Source: Bacteroidota bacterium (GTDB lineage Bacteria; Bacteroidota; Bacteroidia; Chitinophagales; LD1). Taken from it: a stretch of 7,470 nucleotides of DNA. Positions 1 to 5,932 of this stretch are shown here, in pieces. The notes below the pieces were generated by a model. The model was not told the DNA's origin and did not search any database. It saw only the letters and a program-made list of their open reading frames with translations. The stretch spans positions 1 through 7,470 of the forward strand of contig JAEYZB010000236.1 of assembly GCA_023428205.1 (NCBI GenBank), in the 5' to 3' direction. Within the stretch, counting starts at the first letter, position 1. The number at the start of each line of letters is the position of its first letter. The translations under genes were made by a program, and so were the position numbers.

Positions 1-1
1 A

Positions 2-55
2 ACCGAAGAAAATGGCGTTAAGCTTTATAGCGGAAAACTGGTAATAGCGAAATGA
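2..55 (+). CDS. C-terminal end of an unidentified protein, possibly a T9SS sorting tail (partial)
   Basis: Only the last 17 codons and a TGA stop (53-55) are in the window; the 5' part lies to the left. The peptide reads TEENGVKLYSGKLVIAK. The pattern of a short polar turn, a Gly, and a final strand ending in a K-[LI]-[VI]-[IV]-x-K motif resembles the last strand of type IX secretion (Por) C-terminal sorting domains of Bacteroidota, which direct proteins across the outer membrane. That match is inference from a very short piece. The frame stays open to the window edge, and the end is 34 nt from the convergent end of lptC, which suits a real gene end. The minus strand here has no start codon that would extend the lptC operon. 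The function of the main protein body cannot be known from this window. Confidence 0.5.
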   Translation, partial: TEENGVKLYSGKLVIAK

Positions 56-89
56 TAAAAAGGGGGTGTGTAATAGTAGTTTTTATGCT

Positions 90-629
90 TTACTCTTCCG
101 CATTCACTTTTATTCTGCCGGTTACGCGCTTGATAGTGTAGTCCGTAAATGTTTGGTTAGACTCCATGCCGTTTCCCATAATGATTTCATCGGCAGTTGT
201 GATTTTGACAAACGCATTGGAGTATATCAGTTTTTGACTTTCGTCCCAAATCAATTCTTCTGTGTTGAGTTTTTCCCCTTTTTCATTTACCACCTGTACA
301 TCGTTTCGCGCGGTCATTAGTGATGAGCCGTCTTGCATAGTGGCGTATTTCGCAGTCATGGTTGTGCCAACGATTCCTGCTTCGTTATAGAACTCCACTT
401 TGATTCCGTTCGGAAATTCCATGTATGGTTTTTCGGTATTGAAGCGCAGTAATGTAGGCGCATGTGCTTTAATTTTATTTTCACCCAACGATGAATAAAC
501 AATGTCTATTTCTTTGCCTTCTTCAATATTCACATTCGCACGACTGGTCACCAATCGCGCTTCGTCTAAATCATTTTTACACGAGCACAAAAACAGAAGT
601 GGTAGAAAAAAACAAGCACGTTTCATCAT
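90..629 (-). CDS. lptC: LPS export ABC transporter periplasmic protein LptC (lipoprotein form)
   Basis: The product is a 179-residue envelope lipoprotein. LptC is the periplasmic link of the Lpt machine: it takes lipopolysaccharide from LptB2FG at the inner membrane and hands it to LptA on the way to LptDE. Visible features are a short basic, hydrophobic signal (residues 1-16) ending in a lipobox LCSC with Cys17 as the lipidated residue, then a beta-rich region of about 120 residues (near 30-155). In that region alternating patterns such as KIKAHAPTLLRF, GIKVEFYNEAG and LNTEELIWDESQKLIYS are typical of the LptC/OstA beta-jellyroll. Proteobacterial LptC has a transmembrane anchor instead; a lipid anchor and this length are usual in Bacteroidota. 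The start has two ATGs in tandem (627-629, 624-626), and the first is used here. It is the last gene of the minus-strand run, 31 nt after the outer-membrane protein gene. The assignment rests on overall pattern, as LptC proteins diverge strongly. Confidence 0.85.
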   Translation of the reverse strand: MMKRACFFLPLLFLCSCKNDLDEARLVTSRANVNIEEGKEIDIVYSSLGENKIKAHAPTLLRFNTEKPYMEFPNGIKVEFYNEAGIVGTTMTAKYATMQDGSSLMTARNDVQVVNEKGEKLNTEELIWDESQKLIYSNAFVKITTADEIIMGNGMESNQTFTDYTIKRVTGRIKVNAEE

Positions 630-660
630 GTACTGTTAACCCTTATCCATTGATAATTGT

Positions 661-1962
661 TTAGTCAAATTTGCGCTTCTGAAACCATTGAGCGTTGAAC
701 ACCAAGCCGAGTGTGATACGGTAGTACGTTTCAGAAATCAGTGTTTTGTTTTGTGGAATGCGCGAACCGATATCGCCCATTAAATAGATTTGGCAAAAGT
801 CGTTGAAGCCAACGCGTTCGCGTCCGAAAAGGAACGGAAAGGTAATCCCCAATGTGCCTCCATAGGCTTGCAACGATGAATTGTTTGCCAACACTTCAGG
901 TTTTTCTACATAGAATCCAACTTTGTAATTGATGCGTTTCAAAAACTTTCCGGTGAAATCGGGCGTGATTCCTGCACCAAACGAAAACCGCCAACTGTTG
1001 GCAAGCGCGCCATTATTCAAATCGGAAGAATAAGAACTCCAGTGCGTGTATTTAAAATCTGCACCGACTATCCACCAGTTTTCGTTGCCCACCGTAAACC
1101 CAACACCCAATTTATACGGTAAAACCATTTTGCCTTTTTTATCGCCAACCGTCAGCGGAGTATCTATCGGCACTTTTCCGCCATCAGCGTTAATGTAATA
1201 TCGCTCCCAATAACTCGAGGTGGTAGTAGTTGCAGGCGATTGGCTGTGTCCGTAAATTCCGGCCGTAACAAAGATGTCGGTTTTATATCGGTTTTCTTCG
1301 GTGTGTTTAGCAATTCGTTTTTTGTATTGAATGCCGACATCATACAAAAACCCGCTTACGCGCATAGACGTGTTGTTGCGCACATTAAAAGCCTCCAGCG
1401 AATCGGTAAATTCATAGCCTTTGTAGTAGCTGTTTTTGCCAAACAAATAACCCAAGTTTACCCCGATGGAAAAATCTCCGATTTTATATGCCGTGCCCAA
1501 ATATAGTTTGTACAACGACCCGCTGCCTTGATAAAGTTTTGAGGTATCGACAAACTGTTCTGCAAAGGTATAGTTTGTGGTGGCGTATGGCAGCAAGCCA
1601 ACACTCAAGCCCCACACACCGCGCTTTAGCGGAAGCCCGACCGCTAAATGGTTGATGGTTCCGTAAGCGCCATTATAACTGGAATCGCGGGTTGCAATGG
1701 TACTTAAATCTACACTCGCTCCGGTTTCAAACGTTGTGAATATCAGTTCGGAATAAGACGCGGGATTTTCGGGATTCAAACTATACGCACTGCGCACACC
1801 GCCCGTAATTTCGCCCATGGCTTTATTGCTTGAAAAAACTTCGGGGCGCAAAAACCCTAAACCGAAGCGGGAATATGGCGATGTGGTCTGCGCATTATTT
1901 TTGTTCACGAAAACAAGCGCGAAAGCTATCGCGAAAAAGTAACGAAAAGTATTAGTCTGCAT
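661..1962 (-). CDS. Outer-membrane beta-barrel protein of the Bacteroidota SPYSRFGLG type
   Basis: The product has 433 residues. Residues 1-25 form a signal peptide (hydrophobic FFAIAFALVFV, likely cleaved after NNA). The mature N-terminus carries TSPYSRFGLG (27-36) and then NPENPASYS (63-71), a signature of a family of outer-membrane proteins widespread in Bacteroidota and often annotated as hypothetical or FadL/OmpP1-like. The rest is a run of aromatic-bounded amphipathic strands (GVWGLSVGLLPYATTNY, FSIGVNLGYLFG, WWIVGADFKYTHW) that fits a beta-barrel of perhaps 12-14 strands. The last strand, TYYRITLGLVFNAQWF, could be the barrel-assembly signal. Its ATG lies within the coaX 3' end (11-nt overlap), so translation may be coupled to coaX. 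It precedes lptC by 31 nt. Family membership is fairly sure. The transported substrate, if any, is unknown, and a hydrophobic-compound channel is only a guess from FadL resemblance. Confidence 0.75.
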   Translation of the reverse strand: MQTNTFRYFFAIAFALVFVNKNNAQTTSPYSRFGLGFLRPEVFSSNKAMGEITGGVRSAYSLNPENPASYSELIFTTFETGASVDLSTIATRDSSYNGAYGTINHLAVGLPLKRGVWGLSVGLLPYATTNYTFAEQFVDTSKLYQGSGSLYKLYLGTAYKIGDFSIGVNLGYLFGKNSYYKGYEFTDSLEAFNVRNNTSMRVSGFLYDVGIQYKKRIAKHTEENRYKTDIFVTAGIYGHSQSPATTTTSSYWERYYINADGGKVPIDTPLTVGDKKGKMVLPYKLGVGFTVGNENWWIVGADFKYTHWSSYSSDLNNGALANSWRFSFGAGITPDFTGKFLKRINYKVGFYVEKPEVLANNSSLQAYGGTLGITFPFLFGRERVGFNDFCQIYLMGDIGSRIPQNKTLISETYYRITLGLVFNAQWFQKRKFD

Positions 1963-2665
1963 TCTGCCGCAAAATATAATTTAATCCTTCCAACACTAAC
2001 GAAGGGCTGACAAATATGTTGTTTTTAAGTCGAGAAGCCAAAAAAGCGGCATCTCCACCGCAAATTACGGTGTTTAATTTCTCATATCGCGTCAAATATT
2101 GACAGATGGTTCCATCTATTTCTGCCGCCAAACCATTGGCCGCTCCACTCAACATCGATTCGGTTGTGCTTTTGCCTATCAAAGGAATATCTTTTTGTTT
2201 ATTCAACGTTACCTTCGGCAGTTTGGCAGTAAATTTTTGCATCGCTTCCAGTCGCATATTCAATCCCGGAGAAATGCTTCCACCTAAAAATTCATTGTGT
2301 TTATTCACAAAATTATACGTCACGCAGGTTCCTGCCGTAATCACCAAAATATCCTGATGCGGAAAAATTTGCGCCATCCCTGCGGCAGCTGCAATGCGGT
2401 CACTGCCGAGCGTTTCGGGCGTTTCATAAGCTAAAATAAACGGCAAGTGAAGATGGTGCGACAAGGTGATATATGGAATAGCGTGCGACTCTAACCAATT
2501 TGAAATGATAGCATCGCGGGTAACGGAAGAAATGATGGCGTGCTTAATCAATTTCGGATTGACATTCAACAGCGCTTTAATGCCTGTGTCTTGCAACACT
2601 AATTCATTTTCTTTGAACCAACCAAATTTTACAAAACTGTTTCCTATGTCTATGCAAAGATTCAT
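1952..2665 (-). CDS. coaX: Type III pantothenate kinase CoaX, with altered active-site motif
   Basis: This is a cytosolic ASKHA-fold kinase that phosphorylates pantothenate with ATP, the first committed step of coenzyme A synthesis; family enzymes are dimers, need a monovalent cation and are not feedback-inhibited by CoA. The 237 residues are near the family's usual length. Visible motifs in order are DIGNSFVKFG (6-15, phosphate-1 loop with Asp6), ETLGSDRIAAAAG (84-96, containing the GxDR signature), AGTCVTYNF (111-119), LGGSISPGLNMR (127-138), GKSTTESMLSGAANG (164-178) and ICGGDA (201-206). In well-studied members the residue before AGT is an Asp proposed as catalytic base (Asp101 in Pseudomonas, Asp105 in Thermotoga). 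Here it is Thr110, codon ACG, and the later TYD is TYN (Asn118). Everything else looks intact, so activity is uncertain rather than excluded. The gene starts 16 nt after the CapA-like gene and overlaps the next gene by 11 nt. Confidence 0.9.
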   Translation of the reverse strand: MNLCIDIGNSFVKFGWFKENELVLQDTGIKALLNVNPKLIKHAIISSVTRDAIISNWLESHAIPYITLSHHLHLPFILAYETPETLGSDRIAAAAGMAQIFPHQDILVITAGTCVTYNFVNKHNEFLGGSISPGLNMRLEAMQKFTAKLPKVTLNKQKDIPLIGKSTTESMLSGAANGLAAEIDGTICQYLTRYEKLNTVICGGDAAFLASRLKNNIFVSPSLVLEGLNYILRQNAD

Positions 2666-2681
2666 TCCTTCGGGATGCGGG

Positions 2682-4259
2682 TTAATCTTGTTTGAGCGGC
2701 AAAGATATTTCTTTTACTCGCCTTCCGTCATAATACAACACAATTAATGCCATTTTGTATCGCGGGTGAATTTCACGCACATACTCTTCTTTTACTTTTT
2801 CATAATCGGTAGTCGGACCTAAAAGATATTTGTACTTGCCGTTTTCCAACAGCACTTCGTAACCTTTCAAGTGCGTGTAATAGGTGGTGTCAATCGGGAT
2901 TTTATGTGCCAACTCATAAAACTGAATTCGGTAAATGGTATCTGAGGTCACCTCTCGTTGCACTTTCGGTCGTGGCGCCTCCGTTGGCTTCAGTTTGCGG
3001 TGGTCGTAGGGATTGTAGCGATTATTCATGGGCGAGTTAGTCAAATAAGCAGAAGCTTCCACATTTTTCACCACAAAGTCGGTAACATTATATTGTATCT
3101 CATCACAAAAACGTCCCATGGTGCTTCGTGTATCAAACAGTGCTTTTCGCATTTTGATTTTTTCTTTTTCCGACAACACACTATCCATCAAATTGAACTT
3201 TTCTACTGCTGCCATCGGCAATACATACAAACGGCTTTTGTCTGGCGAGGTATCGTAATAATTCCAAACAGGAATAAAGCCGATGTCGCCTTCTTTCACT
3301 TCTCCCGTGAAATTGTTTTTAAGAATTTCGATATCCAATATCGCGCCTTTTTTATCGCGCTCCTCTTTACTTCCTGTCAGCAAATTTCCAAGTGAATAGG
3401 CCACCAATCCTGTTTTGAATTGTTTGCGGAAGTAATAGCCTCTTCTGTCAATTTTTTGAATGGCATTCGGGAATGTTCCCACCACAATATTTGCGCCTTG
3501 CTCCAATAAAAAATGCGCAAAATCCTCTTGCGACAGCGAGGGGTACTCCTGAAAATTTTGCCCCCAATCTAAGTACACAATAACATAATCCGGATTTTGG
3601 TCACGGGCAATTTTCATATCGCGTTCCACTAAGTCTCGATCTATCTCATTAATCAGAAAATCGGAAGAAATGGACGAGCGCTTTTCTATCGGCTCACAGT
3701 AATTCAGTATCGCCACCTTAAATCCTTTGCGCTCTATAAAGCGGGGATAATAGCCTCCTCGCTGCGCATTGTCAATAAACGCTCCGGAGGTTTGCACATC
3801 AAAAACGCCCAATGCACGCTGCGTTCGCAACAATCCTTTTTTATCAATGTGTGCCGTGTTTTCATTCGCCAACATCACATTATTGATGCCTGAATACTTT
3901 AGAGATAGCGCAAATTCATCGGGAGCCGAATAGGGTGAAATTAAACTCCCGGTGAATGACGTTTTCAATTGCGCAAGAACGATGTCTCCCAAATTCAAAA
4001 TTGGATTGATATTTCGCAATTCGTGGGAAAAATCGTAGCGTTTTGTTTTAGGGTCGTAGGCTTCTTTTATCTGCGCTTCCGTCTTGTAAATGTTTCCGGC
4101 AATTACAATATGGAGTTTTCGAAAAGAATCCATTTCCGATTTCGGCTCATTTTCCGAATAATCTAAAATACGAAACTTCGTTCGCTGTGCATCGGCAGAA
4201 AAAACACTGCAGAAAAACACAAAAAACAAAACATAAACGAGTCGGCAGGAGTTATTCAT
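2682..4259 (-). CDS. Secreted CapA-like metallophosphatase-fold protein lacking metal ligands, with SPOR-like C-terminal domain
   Basis: The product has 525 residues. Residues 1-24 are a cleavable signal peptide (VLFFVFFCSVF, cut after ADA). About 48-312 follow the CapA/PGA-cap calcineurin-like pattern in order: IAGN (53-56), SAPDEFALSLKYSG (111-124), ANENTAHIDKKG (131-142), GFKVAILNY (179-187), NPDYVIVYLDWG (222-233), GANIVVGTFPNAIQ (255-268) and YSLGN (288-292). Active members have GD, NLE, ANNHxxD, HWG and GxHPH at these places. Here GN, QLK, ANENxxH, DWG and GTFPN replace them, so metal binding is probably lost. A middle region (about 313-440) is followed by 441-518, with IPIDTTYY, KYKYLLGPTTDYE and ALIVLYYDGRRV, which resembles Bacteroidota SPOR-like (peptidoglycan glycan-binding) domains. 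It starts inside the SDR gene end (8-nt overlap) and precedes coaX by 16 nt. A periplasmic, non-catalytic, wall-associated role is inferred. Confidence 0.72.
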   Translation of the reverse strand: MNNSCRLVYVLFFVFFCSVFSADAQRTKFRILDYSENEPKSEMDSFRKLHIVIAGNIYKTEAQIKEAYDPKTKRYDFSHELRNINPILNLGDIVLAQLKTSFTGSLISPYSAPDEFALSLKYSGINNVMLANENTAHIDKKGLLRTQRALGVFDVQTSGAFIDNAQRGGYYPRFIERKGFKVAILNYCEPIEKRSSISSDFLINEIDRDLVERDMKIARDQNPDYVIVYLDWGQNFQEYPSLSQEDFAHFLLEQGANIVVGTFPNAIQKIDRRGYYFRKQFKTGLVAYSLGNLLTGSKEERDKKGAILDIEILKNNFTGEVKEGDIGFIPVWNYYDTSPDKSRLYVLPMAAVEKFNLMDSVLSEKEKIKMRKALFDTRSTMGRFCDEIQYNVTDFVVKNVEASAYLTNSPMNNRYNPYDHRKLKPTEAPRPKVQREVTSDTIYRIQFYELAHKIPIDTTYYTHLKGYEVLLENGKYKYLLGPTTDYEKVKEEYVREIHPRYKMALIVLYYDGRRVKEISLPLKQD

Positions 4260-4899
4260 GTACTAAGTCAATAATCGCTTTGTTTTCTACAATTTGTGTT
4301 CGTTTTTCTGACCCCTTTGCGAGCAGAATCATTGCTTTGGCAACGGTTTCTGCTTCTATGCCCTGATAGCGCGGAACGATAAATTTGAAAATATTATTCA
4401 GCCTCTTCGCGATTTTTTCACCGAATCTTTTTTCGTTTCGTTCGCCCAAAAGCAAGGATGGTCGTAAAATAATGTTTCGGTCAAAATCCAGTGCTGTAAT
4501 TGCGGCTTCCAATTCTCCTTTGGTTTTCGGATAAAACAGCAACGAACCGGCATCAGCTCCTACCGATGAAATCAAAACGTGTGTTTGCGCACCGTTGTTT
4601 TTTGCGGCTTTCGCCACTTCATAAGCATAGGTAAAATCTACTTTATAAAACGCTTCCTGCGAACCCGCTTTCTTTATCGTTGTGCCGATTGCCGAAAAAA
4701 CATGGTCTGCTGCGCACACTTCTGCCAACTGCTGCAGATTATCAAAATCTACTACATGGTTCAATAGTTTTACATGCTCAAAGCCCAAAGAATTTCTGCT
4801 TAATGCAATCACTCTGTCATAATATTTATCCTCAAGCAACTGTTGTAAACAATGCCAGCCCACTAATCCTGATGCCCCAACAACTAATGCTGTTTTCAT
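4252..4899 (-). CDS. Atypical SDR, NAD(P)H-binding oxidoreductase (TIP30/HTATIP2-like)
   Basis: The product is a 215-residue soluble protein with a Rossmann fold. GASGLVG (8-14) is the GxxGxxG dinucleotide loop right at the N-terminus, followed by a second strand ending in ALSRN (32-36). SAIGTT (69-74) matches the third-strand region, ISSVGAD (110-116) the serine region, YPKTK (123-127) the YxxxK catalytic pair, and ILRPSLLLGER (144-154) the RPGxLLGxR motif of HTATIP2/TIP30-like atypical SDRs. In those proteins the order SSxGA, YxxxKG, RPxLLGxR is characteristic. The likely role is an NAD(P)H-dependent reductase or a nucleotide-binding regulator; the substrate is unknown. It is the first gene of the minus-strand run, its ATG is preceded by a Shine-Dalgarno-like GGGAG, and its stop overlaps the start of the CapA-like gene. 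Similar annotations (NAD-dependent epimerase, NAD(P)H-binding protein) refer to the same superfamily. Confidence 0.8.
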   Translation of the reverse strand: MKTALVVGASGLVGWHCLQQLLEDKYYDRVIALSRNSLGFEHVKLLNHVVDFDNLQQLAEVCAADHVFSAIGTTIKKAGSQEAFYKVDFTYAYEVAKAAKNNGAQTHVLISSVGADAGSLLFYPKTKGELEAAITALDFDRNIILRPSLLLGERNEKRFGEKIAKRLNNIFKFIVPRYQGIEAETVAKAMILLAKGSEKRTQIVENKAIIDLVHE

Positions 4900-4904
4900 T
4901 TTAT

Positions 4905-4909
4905 CTCCC
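4905..4909 (-). promoter_or_regulatory. Shine-Dalgarno-like site before the SDR gene
   Basis: On the minus strand GGGAG lies five bases before the ATG at 4899, an ideal ribosome-binding distance. The other genes of this run have no equally good site and start at or near the preceding stop, so this site fits the first gene of the operon. A clear Bacteroidota -33/-7 promoter was not found further upstream. Confidence 0.45.
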
Positions 4910-4986
4910 GAATTGAACGACCAAAGTAAAAGAAGTTTTGGATTGTGGCCTTGAGAAAAGTAAACACGTCCCGAGAAATTGACTAA

Positions 4987-5118
4987 TTAATTATCCCTGT
5001 CGCGCAAAAACTCCGCTAAATCGCGCAGCGGTTGTTTCCCGCTTTCCGCCACATCAATTCCTGCTAGTTTTTGGGGCCCCTCACAAATCTCCTGAAAAAA
5101 CGCGCAGGATTCTGTTTT
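4987..5118 (-). pseudogene. C-terminal coding relic, family not recognised
   Basis: On the minus strand a 43-codon open frame ends at a TAA (4987-4989) and begins just after an in-frame TAA (5119-5121). It contains no ATG. The peptide looks protein-like, with few rare residues and a clear amphipathic end: SCAFFQEICEGPQKLAGID, then VAESGKQPLRDLAEFLRDRDN. This gives two short helices around a GPQKL turn and a charged final helix, the sort of end seen in real globular proteins. I do not recognise the family. The open frame breaks close to the end of an 18-bp direct repeat (5094-5111), suggesting that the 5' part of a once complete gene was removed or moved by rearrangement. It lies 87 bp upstream of, and on the same strand as, the SDR gene. 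It could instead be a chance open frame, but the composition argues mildly against that. Confidence 0.4.
5094..5111 (+). repeat. 18-bp direct repeat, copy 1
   Basis: GAAAAAACGCGCAGGATT here matches the copy at 5897-5914 at 17 of 18 positions in the same orientation, with a C/A difference at the tenth base. The two copies start 803 bp apart and bracket the lipoprotein gene and both hairpins. Copy 1 lies inside the coding relic. The six-A run lowers the significance. Confidence 0.5.
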
Positions 5119-5228
5119 TTACGTTTAGTCAGGCTTGATGGTTTCTGTATGAAAATTAATATACTGTTTATCAGTAACGTGTGTGTCTGTTTATGTTGAA
5201 AGACGGATGTATTGCAACAAATATTCTA

Positions 5229-5236
5229 TATCTTCG
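5229..5236 (+). promoter_or_regulatory. Possible Bacteroidota -7 element for the lipoprotein gene
   Basis: TATCTTCG matches the Bacteroidota -7 consensus TAnnTTTG at all but one fixed position and lies 23 nt before the ATG at 5260, implying a short leader. The -33 element is poor: the nearest upstream TTG (5212-5214) is closer than the usual spacing of about 19-21 nt. This is a tentative call. Confidence 0.3.
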
Positions 5237-5259
5237 TAATACCCTTAAAGCGAACTCTT

Positions 5260-5727
5260 ATGAAAACACAACTTTTACTTATCTCTATATTTCTACTGAT
5301 GCTTTCAGTAGGTTGCGAAAAAGACCCCCAAAATAATAACATAGTTATTCCTCCTACAGATACATTTCCGAAGAATGTCGAATTTGAAATTATAAAAGAG
5401 GGCGGGAAGAGTGGACACTATGGAAATAAGGCAAAACATGTTTGCGTTGTGAATACGGATACTGCTTGGACGACAATGCAAAATCGTGTGGGAGCAACCA
5501 TCGACTCCCCGATAAACTTTGACAGCAGTACTGTTATTGTAGTATTTAGCCAATACTGTGTGTCGGCTCCATCGACAATTGATATTGTGAACATAACAGC
5601 ATTTCAAGATTCCGTTGTTGTGAAAGAAGAAAGCTCTAGCTGTGGTCCATATTTAATCCCTTCTCAAGGGTATCAAATGGCAAAAACCCGAAAATTAACT
5701 AAGGCGTTTGTACTCAAAGAAAATTGA
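5260..5727 (+). CDS. Small lipoprotein, possibly PrcB-like fold
   Basis: From the ATG at 5260 the product has 155 residues. I chose this start because it gives a textbook lipoprotein signal, KTQLLLISIFLLMLSVGC, with lipobox LSVGC and Cys19. The frame opens earlier (Met at 5212), but that would put 16 unsuited residues in front. A linker rich in N, P and D (20-38) leads to a compact domain of about 115 residues. Its pattern, W-x3 to a disfavoured loop, then INFDSSTVIVVFS (85-97), STIDIVNIT (105-113), SVVVKEE (118-124) and a final YQMAKTRKLTKAFVL (138-152), resembles the order seen in PrcB C-terminal-like domains. That match is by eye and weak, and the GGY signature of that family is absent. 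Three further Cys (62, 100, 128) could include a disulfide. The gene stands alone on the + strand in a rearranged intergenic region, so context gives no role. A cell-envelope lipoprotein is the safe call. Confidence 0.7.
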   Translation: MKTQLLLISIFLLMLSVGCEKDPQNNNIVIPPTDTFPKNVEFEIIKEGGKSGHYGNKAKHVCVVNTDTAWTTMQNRVGATIDSPINFDSSTVIVVFSQYCVSAPSTIDIVNITAFQDSVVVKEESSSCGPYLIPSQGYQMAKTRKLTKAFVLKEN

Positions 5728-5755
5728 GGTGTCTTTAGAATACAATGTAAAAACA

Positions 5756-5774
5756 GCCAAGTTTGTAACTCGGC
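5756..5774. repeat. Hairpin 1 (19-nt imperfect palindrome)
   Basis: GCCAAGTTTGTAACTCGGC folds as an 8-bp stem with one A/C mismatch and a TGT loop. Its reverse complement matches hairpin 2 at 13 of 19 positions, with a shared core AGTTACAA. It lies 28 nt after the lipoprotein stop. It is not followed by a T-run on the + strand, so it is not a typical intrinsic terminator. Confidence 0.5.
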
Positions 5775-5802
5775 AAGTATAAAAACCTCAAAGAACTCTT
5801 TC

Positions 5803-5821
5803 GGTAAGTTACAAGCTTACC
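5803..5821 (+). terminator. Hairpin 2, possible weak terminator of the lipoprotein gene
   Basis: GGTAAGTTACAAGCTTACC forms an 8-bp stem (one G/T wobble) with an ACA loop, followed by the moderately T-rich TTATTTCTGT. It could end the lipoprotein transcript before rlmH. The stem is AT-rich and the T tract is interrupted, so termination is plausible but unproven. It may equally be a member of a short palindromic repeat family together with hairpin 1. Confidence 0.35.
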
Positions 5822-5896
5822 TTATTTCTGTCACAAGTTAGCCGCGCACAATACCTCGCTTAAACATGCGACAGCAGAGGAAATAATAAATGGTCC

Positions 5897-5914
5897 GAAA
5901 AAACGAGCAGGATT
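5897..5914 (+). repeat. 18-bp direct repeat, copy 2
   Basis: GAAAAAACGAGCAGGATT differs from the copy at 5094-5111 by a single base. It ends 18 nt before the rlmH ATG. On the minus strand the frame equivalent to the relic reads KSCSFF here, against ESCAFF in copy 1, so both may come from the same coding ancestor. Confidence 0.5.
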
Positions 5915-5932
5915 TTTCCTTTCTTTGTGCGA

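Noticed and set aside
56..85. TAAAAA/TTTTTA inverted repeat between the convergent ends of the left partial gene and lptC
   Set aside because: The stem is six A/T pairs with an 18-nt loop, too weak to call a terminator.
2958..3395. A 145-codon + strand open frame
   Set aside because: It lies wholly antisense to the CapA-like gene, whose frame shows conserved motifs; the translated product is rich in F, H and I with no recognisable pattern.
4922..4929. TTACTTTG on the minus strand as -7 element of the SDR operon
   Set aside because: One mismatch to TAnnTTTG and no TTG at the proper -33 distance; not strong enough to list as a promoter.
5073..5080. GGGGCCCC palindrome
   Set aside because: Eight bases only and explained by codons of the relic; no flanking structure supports a regulatory site.
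5305..5607. A 100-codon minus-strand open frame
   Set aside because: It is antisense to the lipoprotein gene, which has a clear lipobox signal peptide; the antisense product shows no pattern.
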